Position numbers and translations under genes: made by a program. A stretch of 64,000 nt of DNA from the NCBI GenBank assembly GCA_946811185.2, contig OX328097.1:9680252-9744251 (forward strand). Direction: 5' to 3'. This DNA comes from Hippopus hippopus. Taxonomy: Eukaryota > Mollusca > Bivalvia > Cardiida > Cardiidae. The notes under the pieces are model-generated. The model made no database searches. It was given only the letters and a program-made list of their open reading frames with translations, and was not told where the DNA came from. Shown here one piece after another: positions 21,220 to 32,433 of the stretch (positions within the stretch are counted from its first letter, which is position 1; each line of letters starts with the position of its first letter).

Positions 21220-23382
21220 TTGTCCATATTGAAAGCATTTGCAGACGACAAACTGTATATATACATAAGACAAAAGAAAAAAAAGTATAATGACTCAGAA
21301 ATCGATATTTCAGAATTTTTTGAACATTTTAATAACCTATCTTCAAAGTTAGATGTAAGTGAAGACGAAGAATGCGAGGAATTCTTGAGAAATTTTGATG
21401 ATTCTGAGAATATTGAGTTAATATACGAAGAATTAGATTTGCCATTTTCATCATCGGAATTAAGAAAATGTGTTAAAAAACTTGGTAATAACAAAGCATG
21501 TTCCACTGATAATATAATATATGAATATTTCAAAGAAAGTATTGACTATCTTGATAAACCTCTTTTAAATTTATTTAATTATATTCTTACTAAAAAAATA
21601 TTCCCCAAAAGCTGGTCGAAGGGGGTAATTATACCTATTTACAAAAAGGGTGACCAGTCCGACCCAGCCAATTATCGTGGGATTACATTGACCAGTTGTT
21701 TTTCTAAGCTTTTTACATCACTGGTGAATGAACGTCTTAAGGCGTGGTCTGCAAAATATGATATTTTAAGTGACGCCCAATTTGGTTTTAAGGCAAAGTA
21801 TAGCACAGTAGATGCAATTTTCATTTTGAATTCTCTCATACAGAGACAATTTATGGATAAAAAAAAACTTTATTGCTGTTTTATAGATTTAGAAAAATGT
21901 TTTGATTCAATTTATCGTAACGGACTGTGGTTAAAACTAATCAAAAATAATATATCTGGTAATCTTTTCAGTGTCATTCGGTCGTTATACGACGAAGTTA
22001 AATTATGTGTTAAACACTCGAATTCTGTTTCAGAATTATATAATTGTGATGTTGGATTGTTACAAGGCGAGTCACTTTCGCCATTCTTATTTTCCTTATT
22101 CATTAATGACATTGAACTATTTTTACTACAGAATACTACTGAAAGTTTTACAATTGGCCAATTATCGATTTATTTATTGCTGTTTGCAGATGACTCAGTT
22201 TTAATCTCCGATACTTCTACAGGATTACAAAATTTGTTGTCTGCTTTTGAAAAGTATTGCGATAAATGGAAATTAAAAGTTAATGTTAAAAAAACTAAAA
22301 TAGTCATTTTTAGTCGAGGTAGACATGTAGATGAAAATATAGATTTTACATATTCAGGAAATAACATTGAAATTGTTTCTAACTTCAACTATTTAGGCCT
22401 AATCTTTAGTAGCAACGGGAATTTTCATGATGCCATTAAAACATTAACTGGAAAGGCAACTCGGTCAATAAGTGAATTATTTTATATTACTAAAAATAAA
22501 GATATCCCTGTAAAAATTATGCTTGATTTATTTGACTCTTTTGTGGCGTCAATCTTATACTATTCTAGTGAGGTCTGGGGCTTTATAACGAGTGAACTCG
22601 TTGAGAGGATACATAAAAAATTCCTAAAGAAAATATTAAATGTTAAGTCATCAACCAGTAATTCGGCAATTTATGGAGAATTGGGAAGATTTCCTCTACA
22701 TATAAATATAAAAGTTAAAATAATCAAATACTTTGTCAAACTCTTTTCAGAAAAAAATTCGAATTGTATACTACAAACTGTATTGACAGAAATGATTCAT
22801 CTTACCAACCCTAATTTTTGGACCTTTAAAGTGAAGGATTTATTACAGAGAACTGGTTTTCATGATGTTTGGTTATTTCCTGCCTCTGTCAATACAAAAG
22901 CTTTTTTGCCAATATTCCGTAATCGATTAAGGGATATTTATATAAATGAATGGTTTCTAGATATTGGTAATCGCTCCTCTTTATTAATTTTTAGAAATTT
23001 AAAGGATACTTTAACTTATTCAACATACTTAAATAAAATGAAAATTAGTAAGTATAGAAACGCTGTTATAAAATTAAGAATATCTGCTCACCAACTATTG
23101 ATTGAAACTGGACGCCATAGAAATATCCCCAGAAATGAAAGAATCTGTGAACTTTGCGACAAAAACGAATTAGAAGACGAATTTCATTTTTTGCTAGTTT
23201 GCCCCGCCTATAAGGAATTAAGACAAAATTATTTGAAAAAGTATTATTACAACAAGCCCAATATGATTAAATTAATAGAACTGTTGAACTCAGAAAATGT
23301 TAAAACTCTAAATGCAATTGGCATATTTTATACTAAGGCAATAGATAAAAGAAAACATGAATTAAACAATATCAGTAATTAA
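21220..23382 (+). CDS. LINE reverse transcriptase, 5'-truncated
   Basis: This encodes the C-terminal part of a non-LTR retrotransposon ORF2. Reverse transcriptase blocks are visible in order: IPIYKKGD, NYRGITL, AQFGFKAKYST, FIDLEKCFDSI (catalytic D), LLQGESLSPFLF, LFADDSVLI (the FADD catalytic motif) and LKVNVKKTK. Near the C terminus, ERICELCDKNELEDEFHFLL is followed by CPAYKELR, a CxxC-H-C zinc motif found in many animal LINEs. No endonuclease domain is present and there is no initiator ATG; the frame opens at a TTG. The first dozen or so codons derive from a family A repeat fragment (AAGCATTTGCAGACGAC), so the insertion is dead on arrival at its 5' end although the remaining frame is uninterrupted. 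The clade was not resolved. Confidence 0.85.
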   Translation: MSILKAFADDKLYIYIRQKKKKYNDSEIDISEFFEHFNNLSSKLDVSEDEECEEFLRNFDDSENIELIYEELDLPFSSSELRKCVKKLGNNKACSTDNIIYEYFKESIDYLDKPLLNLFNYILTKKIFPKSWSKGVIIPIYKKGDQSDPANYRGITLTSCFSKLFTSLVNERLKAWSAKYDILSDAQFGFKAKYSTVDAIFILNSLIQRQFMDKKKLYCCFIDLEKCFDSIYRNGLWLKLIKNNISGNLFSVIRSLYDEVKLCVKHSNSVSELYNCDVGLLQGESLSPFLFSLFINDIELFLLQNTTESFTIGQLSIYLLLFADDSVLISDTSTGLQNLLSAFEKYCDKWKLKVNVKKTKIVIFSRGRHVDENIDFTYSGNNIEIVSNFNYLGLIFSSNGNFHDAIKTLTGKATRSISELFYITKNKDIPVKIMLDLFDSFVASILYYSSEVWGFITSELVERIHKKFLKKILNVKSSTSNSAIYGELGRFPLHINIKVKIIKYFVKLFSEKNSNCILQTVLTEMIHLTNPNFWTFKVKDLLQRTGFHDVWLFPASVNTKAFLPIFRNRLRDIYINEWFLDIGNRSSLLIFRNLKDTLTYSTYLNKMKISKYRNAVIKLRISAHQLLIETGRHRNIPRNERICELCDKNELEDEFHFLLVCPAYKELRQNYLKKYYYNKPNMIKLIELLNSENVKTLNAIGIFYTKAIDKRKHELNNISN

Positions 23383-23612
23383 TTTTTCAATCTTTCATTC
23401 TAAATATAATATCATCCTCTACTCTTATTAAGGTTTTTTGTAAGATCCTTCATTGTACATTATTTCCGCACTATTGAAATGTATTTACATGTACTGATTT
23501 TATGTCCATACTGACGTATGTAATATTATTATGTATGTATGTCGACGATGAACCTTATGTGTTCAAGTCGTTTTTCTGAATAAAAAAATCTGTTCTGTTC
23601 TGTTCTGTTCTG
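21251..23612 (+). mobile_element. 5'-truncated LINE with TTCTG-repeat 3' tail
   Basis: It comprises the truncated ORF2 and a roughly 230-bp 3' UTR, then GAATAAA and a (TTCTG)n microsatellite tail at 23589-23612. The 5' junction lies in a family A MITE fragment. The intact frame suggests recent insertion by target-primed reverse transcription. Flanking target duplications were not resolved. Confidence 0.8.
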
Positions 23613-23799
23613 CATTCTGGTTTCGGATATATACCATCCGGCATTGCTTTAATTAAAACCTGTAATGAAATTAACATCGAAAATGCATTATTCAGTTCAT
23701 TACAGAGTAAAAATATAGTATACTTTTCATTAATGTAGTGCTCTCTGTGTTAGAAGAACCTTTTAAAACACTTTTCCCCACTGTAAACGACTTTTTACT

Positions 23800-23990
23800 T
23801 TGTTTCCTTGATGAAGTATAGCTTTTGCAAACATTGTGGGAAAAAGAGAAAATGCTGGAAACCAGCATTTTCTCTTTTTCCCTACAATGTTTTTTTTTTT
23901 ACCTTTTCAAAGACAAATTCCATCGTTTGAGCCACATTTAATTTGTCGTCTGCAAATGCTTTGGATTTAGACGAGTCCAAAAAAATCGCT
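23800..23990. repeat. MITE family A copy
   Basis: Clean hairpin at 23830-23893 with GGAAACC centre, followed by CACATTTAATTTGTCGTCTG and GACGAGTCC. The left end is weak. Confidence 0.75.
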
Positions 23991-24167
23991 TGGTTAGTTG
24001 TAATTTTATTTACTGTACATGTCATTATACACGATATATTTTTTTTTACAATTTACTTGTATGTACAAGAGGAAAATAAAGCTACCACTACTGCTAATAC
24101 TACTACTACTGCTGATGCAACTACTACTACTTCATTTTCAGTAGACAAACTAATGACACACAAGCCC

Positions 24168-24625
24168 GACCAGGTAGCTTACTGGTTAGTCTATCCGACT
24201 CGTGACCTGGTGGTTGCGGGTTCGATATCCGGTTTCTTTCCGACGATTTTGCGCCTCTCACCTCTGATGCATGTGAAAAAAGTAGTCAGTGACTTGGAAA
24301 GAAAGTTATGTTAGAAAGCTAGGAAACACATGCGTAGGTGCTCTGACCGCCGTGATTTAACCTAAGCTGTTTAAGTCTACGGCCCCTAAATCTCATATTA
24401 AAAGACTGAAGCTGCCGAGATTGGCCGAATAGCCTTTACGAAAACGTCGATGTTACACGATATTTACCGATGAGTTAGTGAGTCTTCGCTTATATTAAAA
24501 GACGGGAGCTGCCGAGAATGGCGGAATAGCCTTTACGAAAACGTCGGTGTTTACCGATGAGTTAGGGGCCTTAGACTTTAAAACGGCATAAAACTCCAAT
24601 ACAAATAAACATGACAGACAAAGCC
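24168..24625 (+). repeat. SINE family S1 interrupted by a MITE
   Basis: The head GACCAGGTAGCTTACTGGTT, box B-like GGGTTCGATATCC and body GCCTCTCACCTCTGATGCAT match 7388-7650. The tail is split at 24373/24578 by a 204-bp insertion, after which TAAAACGGCATAAAAC completes the SINE. Confidence 0.85.
24374..24577. mobile_element. MITE nested in SINE, TTA target duplication
   Basis: The insert begins AGTCTACGGCCCCTAA and ends TTAGGGGCCTTAGACT (inverted, one mismatch). It is flanked by TTA on both sides (24371-24373 and 24578-24580). Inside are two tandem units of about 85-95 bp sharing GAGCTGCCGAGA-type and AATAGCCTTTACGAAAACGT segments. The 3-bp TTA duplication fits PIF/Harbinger-type elements; that assignment is an inference. 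Confidence 0.8.
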
Positions 24626-24882
24626 CCTCTTTCTTATGGCTAGGATACCCCCTTATATCTTTTTATCCGGTCAATTATGTACAATTAAATGGAAGATTGA
24701 TTATTTGTGGGCATGCGATATAAGATGATAATCAATTAAGCATTTTGATTTACTGATAAAATATTAATACCTCTGCGCTCGTCTTTCTCACGGCTGGGCG
24801 AACGCCTTGACGCCAAAACTGTAGTTTAAGAGCTAAGTTGGTCTTAGTTCAATATTGTACAATGTACCAGGGCTCTCTACAC

Positions 24883-25102
24883 CCTCTACCAGACAATTCT
24901 GGTTTTTAGATCTGTCCAATTACATAAAAAATGCTGATAACAAATTAAAAGTGGCTTAAATTTTTATATGATAGGGTAGAAAATATTGTGGGAAAAAGAG
25001 CAAAGGCTGGTGACCAACATTTTCTCTTTTTCCCCACAATGTTTTCAGAACCTTTCTTCCCAAACGGCAATTAAAATTCAGGTTTGTGTGGTAAAGTTTA
25101 AG
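24883..25102. repeat. MITE family A copy
   Basis: ACCCTCTACCAGACAATTC to GTGTGGTAAAGTTTAA, with its hairpin at 24976-25046 carrying a partly broken AAGGCTGGTGACCAACATT centre. Confidence 0.77.
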
Positions 25103-25349
25103 GTACATGAACACTGACTCATTATCTCGCATATAACAAAGCTGCGTCGTGCTCGGTTATTTCAATCAGTTACGTACAGGGCCCGGTTTCACGAAAAAAA
25201 CTTAGGTCTTTCATCTTGCTCAAATCCAGTAACGTGCTCAGTTTCTGACTTATTTATTATTAGTTATTTGAGACGCTTGTCACTAATTTTAACATACATT
25301 TACAAGTAACATTCTCAAATCTTTAGTTTGATTGATTGAATTTGCGTTT

Positions 25350-25640
25350 ATTTATCGTCGCCACCGGTTGCTCATAGGGGCAACACTCCCTGAAGGCTGT
25401 TAGTATTGTTACGGGGGTTAGCACAGATACAGGACGAAACCCATCCTAAGCTACGTCTGGTTCTTTAACGTGCTCGGTGTATAGCGCCGTCACACGGGAC
25501 CTCGGTTTAACGTCTCATCAGTAAGACTATGCGTAATTTCAGATGGCCAGTCGTGGGGCTCGAGCCCACAGCCTCAAGTGACCGAAGACTCGATGCTTAC
25601 AAGTCCTACGCTCTACCACTTGCAAGCTGGTCAGATCTTC
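25350..25640 (-). repeat. Probable tRNA-related SINE, family S4
   Basis: On the minus strand it begins with a tRNA-like head (GTGGTAGAGCGTAGGACTTG, then GGGCTCGAGCCC as a box B-like site), followed by a conserved body (GTCTTACTGATGAGACGTTA, GTGCTCGGT read on plus). No second copy exists in this window. Confidence 0.5.
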
Positions 25641-25975
25641 AGTTGACACAATGTTTCAGACTCAATTCTGCAAAATGAGCGAACTTAACTCATTTAACAG
25701 ACTTAATTCCATGATTTTTTTTTCAGTCTGATCTTAATCTGCACTGTCCAAAAAAGAAACTTAAGCTATGAAAGACACTTTAAGAGTTGATCGGAAAAGC
25801 TAAGTAGGCAATATTCAGGGATTGCAAGGCGAACCAGTCTAATTACACAAATGCTATATAGATTACTTGTGTCTGGGTCCAACTTCCCGTTCAATGAACA
25901 CTGTGCAAAAAAGTTAAGGATCGGTTTTCGATGCCGAGAGAAAGTACTGTTTTGAGAAAACTTGAACAAAACATT

Positions 25976-26185
25976 TGAGCCATATGCTCTGTGAAAAGAG
26001 GGTGTAATGCATCTGAAAAAAAGTATCGACTCATGTCAATCTGCAGAGTCCGCGCAGGGACCAGTCAAGGGACTGGTCATCTATCTCATGATTTATTAGG
26101 TTGTTAGACAGAATGCATTTTATGAAACCATTATTACCTGACGACTTGTTTGATATAAAACATTATATAGATCCATCAACCCCCT
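25976..26185 (+). repeat. MITE family C, damaged copy
   Basis: GAGCCATATGCTCTGTGAAA start, then a broken GC-rich palindrome near 26030-26065 and an ACCATTATTACCTGACGACT segment. Confidence 0.65.
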
Positions 26186-26257
26186 TTGCCCAAGCGCCTT
26201 TTATTTTTGGTACTGTTGTATAACGGTGATAGTATGTCACTTACCAAGGGTTATATC

Positions 26258-26525
26258 ATGTGGCTTGCAACACGCGAAAAGGGGCATTCGGACATTTGCG
26301 TAAACTATCGTCTCGGATCAGCCTGCGCAGCCCGCGCAGGCTAATCCGAGACGGCACTTTACGACTACATTAGATTTTATCCTACAGTAGACTTGCACAA
26401 AACAGAAAATTACATAAAAACGGAAAGTGTCGTTTCGGATCAGCCTGCGCGGACTGCGCAGGCTGATCCGAGACGACAATTTACGCAAATGTCCGAATGC
26501 CCCTTTTTGCGTGTTGCAGGCCATG
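26258..26525. repeat. MITE family D copy
   Basis: Outer arms ATGTGGCTTGCAACACGCG and CGTGTTGCAGGCCAT with two internal GC-rich palindromes at about 26310-26360 and 26435-26485. Confidence 0.88.
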
Positions 26526-26593
26526 TTGTCTATTGAAAATACTAAGATAAAACTTAATTAAATCTTTCAAACGATTAACAAATGATATAAATA

Positions 26594-27932
26594 CGAGGGC
26601 TGTTCGATATGTAATGTGTATTGTACCACAGCGCGATAACGCTTTGCACGATTTCGTGGATGATGATACGCTTGAATAGCTCTATTCAATACCTTTCCAA
26701 CGGTATAAACACAAGCCTTCAGCTCCACATAGTTTTAAACTTATAGTCATTTCAATAGAGCTAGTCGTTGACCACTGTTGTAAAAATGGTTGGGAAACGG
26801 ATTAAGAATATTGAAGAAATTAGAGCTTATATAAAAGTTCGCACAAAACTCGGTCATTCGGTAATGCAGATTTTTACTGAATTGGGGGAAGTTTATGGGT
26901 CTGATAAGGTATCTTATGAGACAGTTCGTAGTTGGAGAAAGAAATTTCTGACTGGCACAGAGTCCGTCAAAGATGCAGCAAAATCTGGCCGACCTGTGAC
27001 TTTAAAAGGCAAGGCAAATGTCTCAAAAGTCAGGGAAATAATTGAAAGTGATGGCAGATACACGATTCGTGATATTGCCAACGCTGTTGGCATATCGCTA
27101 TCGCGGGTGCATTTCATTTTGAAGCGTATTTTGAAAGTACGAAAGATTTCTGCCAGATGTATACCTCATATATTGACAGATGACCAAAAACGGGTACGAG
27201 TACAAACCGCTAAGCAATTGCTCAAAATGTTTCCCAAATTCAATCAAAGACAATTTGCAAACATTGTTACTGATGACAAAACATGGGTTCACTATTTCGA
27301 ACCAGTAAGAAAAATTGGAAACAGATAATAGCTAACTAAACACGGTAGAAGGCCTGTAGTTGCCAAAAGAAGCACAAGCACAAAGAAGGTTCTTTATTGC
27401 ATATTCTTCTCATGTGATGGTATAGCCGTACAAATTCCGGTGCCGAAGGGCAAAAGTGTTACAGGTCGGTATTACCGAGATGTTATACTAAAAAAGGTCG
27501 AGAAATATTATCTTAAACGACGCCCTGTGTCAGGATTTAGGCATGTTCGTCTACTTCATGATAATGCTCCATCACATACATCTGAGCTTGTGAAGCAATT
27601 TTTGAAGTCGGAGAAGGTTACCGTCTTGCCACACCCACCATACTCTCCAGATCTAGCCCCATGCGACTTTTTCCTTTTTCCAAAACTTAAAAAGTTCTTA
27701 TCTGGTCGTCGTTACAAGTCCCGACAAGCCCTTGGCTCAGCCATCAGTCAGTGCCTCAGAGGTCTACCTAAATCAGCGTACCGTGACGCATTTCAGAAAT
27801 GGATTCAGAGATCGAAATTATGTATTTCAAACCGCGGAGAATACTTTGAAGGGATGTAATGTTCAGTTCACTATTTGAGTCGAATGCTTTTGAGATATCG
27901 TACAATACACATTACATATCGAACAACCCTCG
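26594..27932 (+). mobile_element. mariner element, complete ends, interrupted transposase
   Basis: 1,339 bp with inverted ends CGAGGGYTGTTCGATATG that continue for about 34 bp with one mismatch, flanked by TA on each side (26592-26593 and 27933-27934). It contains a single transposase reading frame broken by two adjacent stop codons. Confidence 0.9.
26786..27859 (+). pseudogene. mariner transposase (DD34D) with two in-frame stops
   Basis: The protein would catalyse cut-and-paste transposition of its own element. The N-terminal half has paired helix-turn-helix DNA-binding regions (around YETVRSWRKKF and IANAVGISLSRVHFIL). Catalytic residues are D in IVTDDKTWVHYF, D in LLHDNAPSHTS and the final D in YSPDLAPCDFF, with 34 residues between the last two, as in mariner. 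The ATG at 26786 is the first in frame; the upstream TTG at 26768 is not a credible start. Two adjacent stops (TAA at 27326, TAG at 27329) interrupt the frame between the first and second catalytic residues. The same frame then continues to a stop at 27859, so there is no frameshift. The element should be inactive by itself but mobilisable in trans. Confidence 0.9.
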
Positions 27933-29008
27933 TACACATATAAAATAATTCCGAAATTCATTTAATACCGTTCTTTGTTGTTGTTTTGATTTAGTTGTGT
28001 ATATCTTGTACTAGTGACACAACATGGACGTACAAATACACATTATCCGTTTACCTATGACCATTTTCATTGCCTGGTTTGGTCAACGTAACATGGTCCC
28101 GATTTTGACGAAATAGCTACAGAATGGTTGACCTTGAAATGCCGTTTCCAAATACATCATATTTATGGGGTGGCAAGTAACAAATTTGAAAACATTGTAA
28201 AATGGAATGGTATTCTCGGCCTCCATGGCAAGTAAAAAGTTTTAACTAGTATGGCCATTACTCGTTAAGCTTTTTCTTGTGTTCTACTTTAATTCATCAA
28301 CAAATTCAAAATTGTCAGAGTTCGACGATTGAATCAAACTTGTATTTTCCAAACCACTCAAGTCAGAGGGGTGAACTTCCCCAGATGTGTTGATATAGCT
28401 TTCTCCAAATTGTAGAAATACACTATATGTTTAATTTTCATCATAGATTTAAATTTTAGTCCTTATAACAATCATCTGGTAGACAAATATTAAAGAATAT
28501 CTTTTTCTAGCATATCTCTCATTTAAATAAGGGAAACCGCTATTATTTTCCAAGGGAGATTTCACGCCGTAGCAATTTTAAGAGCAGACTGACTCCTAGT
28601 CTTGCGTTGACTGAGCATAGAGTGATATTTTCATCATTTCAACACTGATATTTATGGAAAACGAATGTTTTTGAAGAGAGAATTGTTAAAGTTTGATACT
28701 ATCAACTCGTGTTTCAGAATTATAACGTTAAAAATTTTAACCCCTAACATTCTTTTTCCAGTATATGTCAATAAATCCGGAAAGGTGTATATTTCCGGTG
28801 TGCCTTCATCGACCGGAAATGCCAATTGACCAATCCCTTATTTAGACAAGCTAGCATTGTATAAATTTATTTATGTGTCTGTCTACTAATCTATCGATAC
28901 TTCCTACAAACGATATAGAAAACGTTACCTTCATTTGTACAAGTATGGACTGCGTTTTATCTTACTATTTTAAATCGTAAATTAATGTTGGTACTGCTAT
29001 TACAGCAT

Positions 29009-29055
<47 letters not shown>

Positions 29056-29470
29056 GGTGGACTCGAGGTATTCTGTCTTAATTATTTCTAAAAGCCTGGT
29101 TACATCTAATGTATTAAGCAATGGCAGGTAGATTATCAGACTCATCAGCTACTTGTCTTTTACTAAAACATTTGCAGGATATGCTTTTCACAGATATTGC
29201 TTTGCTTGATAAAGACAACAAGGTTTTCACAGCTCCTGCTTAAAAATGATGAATTTAAAAGGTTAATGTTTTGACCCATTTACAAGTATGATGCAAAGCC
29301 ATTTTTCTATTCAGAAGTTAAAGAATTGGTTGATGTTATAAAATTGGGTAAAATAGATATATAACCGATGTCAATGGCCTACACCGGAATAATCCAACTG
29401 TACGAAAATTTCAAATTTGGAAGCGAAGAAGAGAATACTCGCCAATAGTTCGACAATTGAGTATTGTAGG
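27933..29470. other. Gene-free host DNA with a (GA)n microsatellite
   Basis: Unique-looking AT-rich sequence without recognisable genes or MITEs. It contains a GA microsatellite at 29011-29056 with a single interruption. Confidence 0.6.
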
Positions 29471-29477
29471 CTAATAT

Positions 29478-29700
29478 AACCCTTTACCACAGTATCACGA
29501 GTTTTAATGCCCTTGAGGAAGAACATTCATAAAACAATATGGGAAAAAGGAGAAAATGCTGGAAACCAGCATTTTCTTCTTTTCCCTACAATGTTTTTTT
29601 ATCCCTTCAAAACATATTTCATTATTTGAACCACTTTTAACTTGTCGTCTGCAACTGCTTGCAATCACGATAAGTCACATATTTTGGTAGCATGATACAG
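29478..29700. repeat. MITE family A copy
   Basis: ATAACCCTTTACCACAG start and a hairpin at 29537-29597 (GGAAACC centre); the right end is weak. Confidence 0.77.
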
Positions 29701-29705
29701 GGATA

Positions 29706-30031
29706 ACTTCGTGTTTTTAGTTTTGATGTGTGCGTGCCTGTCACATAAAATGATATCAGTTGAGGAACGGCAAACTTCTTCATAGAAGTTTTGGGTGTAC
29801 GACACGTGATACTGAAATTCTTCACCAATATGATGATCGAATAGAATTCGTAGATGTTGCCAAATATGTGTTCGTCCTTTGTCAGTCTTTTGAAGTTTTT
29901 CCTTGACACAGAATTGAATTTAACCAATTTTGTTTTACACATGAAGCAATTATAGAAACATATCTTTGTGTAATTCTTTACATTTTTAATTCTTTATTGC
30001 CAAAGGATTGCTATTTTCGACTGATTGTGTA

Positions 30032-30080
<49 letters not shown>

Positions 30081-31200
30081 TGTGGGAATGCTGATGCAAA
30101 AAAATACAAGAACAACTGCATGATATTTTGGAATATTTTCAATGGTTTTATTTTGTCGGCCTACTTCAACATATAGTACTGCTACTACTAATACTACTAC
30201 AAATGATAATGATAATGACCAGTTTTGCTGTTTTATATAAAACGTCCAACTCTATTACTGAGATTTTTTTTTTCTCTGTCACCTTTTTCTAGCATTCTGG
30301 ACAAGGGGTGTGCCTTTTGAAACTTCTTTCTGTATCAGTTAGTTACCCTTTTCACAGCAACGGGCTGCTTTAATAGCCTTACCAGAAGAGGTTAAAGACC
30401 TCTAGGCCTTTGATGATTCAGTCTACGTGTAACAATCAGAGAGCTCGCGATCGACCATGCCTTTTATTTCGTAACAGTTTACCGATAACGATGCTTAACA
30501 ATAATATTTAGACAACGATCTTTTCAAAGTCTTCTTCTTTTTTTTTTTTCAGTTTTAAAAGATTAAAGCTTTTTGTCGATTGAAAGTTTGAAATTTTGGG
30601 AAAATTATGAAGAAACTAGACTGCATACCAGGCTTAGGAAACAATCAGGAAATCACCAAATGCGGAAGGCGAATATCGTTGGCTTTAGGCGCTATCATCC
30701 GTGCGTGCGAGAGAAAAAAAAGATCGTAATGAAATATTCATATACTGTCTAAAATCAGTGATGAACTTTATCGCGAGATAATTAATCGAGGGGAAAAATG
30801 CCGAGCACGACATTCAGTTTATTTTTTTCTTTCCATTGTTGAGTCAGTCGATCATTGTTTTGTTTTAAGCCCATCCGTAAGCTCCGTGATGCGACAATGC
30901 CATTGGCTCATTCAAACAACACCGTCTCGCACTGTAGTCACGTGCTGTGGGTCGAGTAAATGACACTTAGCTATTGATATACAAAACGAATTAACGCGCA
31001 GATTATCTTTATCCCACGCTATCGACTGACCTTTTACACAAAACAATAAAAGATAAGATGAAAAAAGATAAGATTATAAATATTAACATCTTCATCAAGA
31101 TAGCATTTATCGATATCGGCCGTCAGGTAAGGCAATGCCGGGACTACTTTAATGGTGTCACCCAGGCATGTAAAGCAAGCATTAAGTAGAATACCAAAGG
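29706..31200. other. Gene-free host DNA
   Basis: No gene or MITE is recognised. A GA microsatellite lies at 30034-30080 and a small CTACTACTAA-type tract near 30180. A minus-strand open frame at 29637-29942 shows no domain and is not called. Confidence 0.55.
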
Positions 31201-31208
31201 CGTATATT

Positions 31209-31422
31209 CTTAACCTATAGCCTGCTAAGCGCGATTCACTGGCCTTTTGCGATCAGTGTAGATCAAGATCAGACTGCACAGAACGTGCAGTCTGATCTTT
31301 GATCTACACTGTCCGATAAGGACATGTTGTTCCCCATAATGATACAATTGAAATAGCAAAATTTGGATTTTTACTATTGGCTCGAAAACTTCATTTTACT
31401 TATTTAGCAGGATAAGGGTCAA
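31209..31422. repeat. MITE family B copy
   Basis: CTTAACCTATAGCCTGCTAAG to TTAGCAGGATAAGGGT, with a near-perfect core at 31255-31318. Confidence 0.85.
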
Positions 31423-31645
31423 AGCAAATATTGTGAAGACGTTGAGACGTCTTTATTGTATCATTCTAGCCTTCAAATGTGGCTCAGATTTTTGGATTTT
31501 GCATTGGCACGGTAGAAAACATTGCGGGAAAAGGAGAAAATGCTGGTTAGCGGCATTTTCTCCTTTTCCCACAGTGTTTTCAAAAACCTTCGTTTTCAGG
31601 GTCATTAAAACCAGGACTGATTTTGCTAAAGGATTAAAACCCAGT
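31420..31645. repeat. MITE family A copy abutting B
   Basis: Hairpin at 31516-31580 with a GGTTAGCGG centre, and GATTTTGCTAAAGGATTAA at the right end. The left end runs into the preceding family B copy. Confidence 0.72.
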
Positions 31646-32164
31646 CTTGAAAAGTAATACAGGTCGTCTTTCAAATTTTGTAAAATTTTGAATAAATTTA
31701 CCAACTCCAATGCTCACAATCTGAGTTACCAACAGCTATGTACATAAAGAATAAGAAATGAAAAAAGCTAACTTATGCATTGTGTGGGATTCTGACGCTG
31801 CATAACCTTATAGCTTTGGTACAAATATGTCATTTCCACGTCTTTTTTTTTAACCAAATCATTTGCGAATGTTAGGAATTGGCGAACCAGTGGTAGTGCG
31901 GCGGCGACGGGATACATACATGCGGCGAAAGGTTATAAGAATGAATAAAAAAGAAATAGAGCTCTTAAAAAAATGAATAAATAATTTTTGTTTGCGAAAG
32001 AGACTCAAGATCTCAGAAATATCGAATCGGTCGGATCTAAGATCAAAGATCTAAGTGTATGAACTGTGCAATCTTAGTCAACACTACCCATGGTATCACT
32101 CCATCACGTTTGCACCTATCACGCTAGGAGTTAATCGAGATTGAAATTATGATTAATGAAGATG

Positions 32165-32430
32165 TGTCATATGGGCCATGATCTGAGGAAAGGGGGTTTA
32201 CTGCATCCGCAAAAAGTATCGACTCAGGTCAGCCTGCGCAGTCCGTGCGAAACTTTTTGCTGTAGGTCAATTTTCTGTATTCCCAAGGACCAGTCTACTT
32301 CACTCTTCAATCGGTTGTTAGACAAACTGGATTTTATGGATCCATAATTATGTGATTTTGCTTTGTATAATGTATCACGGAGATGCATTGAGCCCCCCCT
32401 TTTTTTTCCAGAGCATGGCTTATGTGTTTT
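32165..32430 (+). repeat. MITE family C copy, palindrome half deleted
   Basis: GGGCCATGATCTGAGGAAAG start and CAGAGCATGGCTTA end. The GC-rich palindrome near 32218-32250 has lost most of its right arm. Confidence 0.75.
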
Positions 32431-32433
32431 TTC

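Noticed and set aside
23943..24314. 123-codon frame with a hydrophobic start and threonine run
   Set aside because: It runs through MITE A, a CTA-type simple repeat and the S1 SINE head; not a gene.
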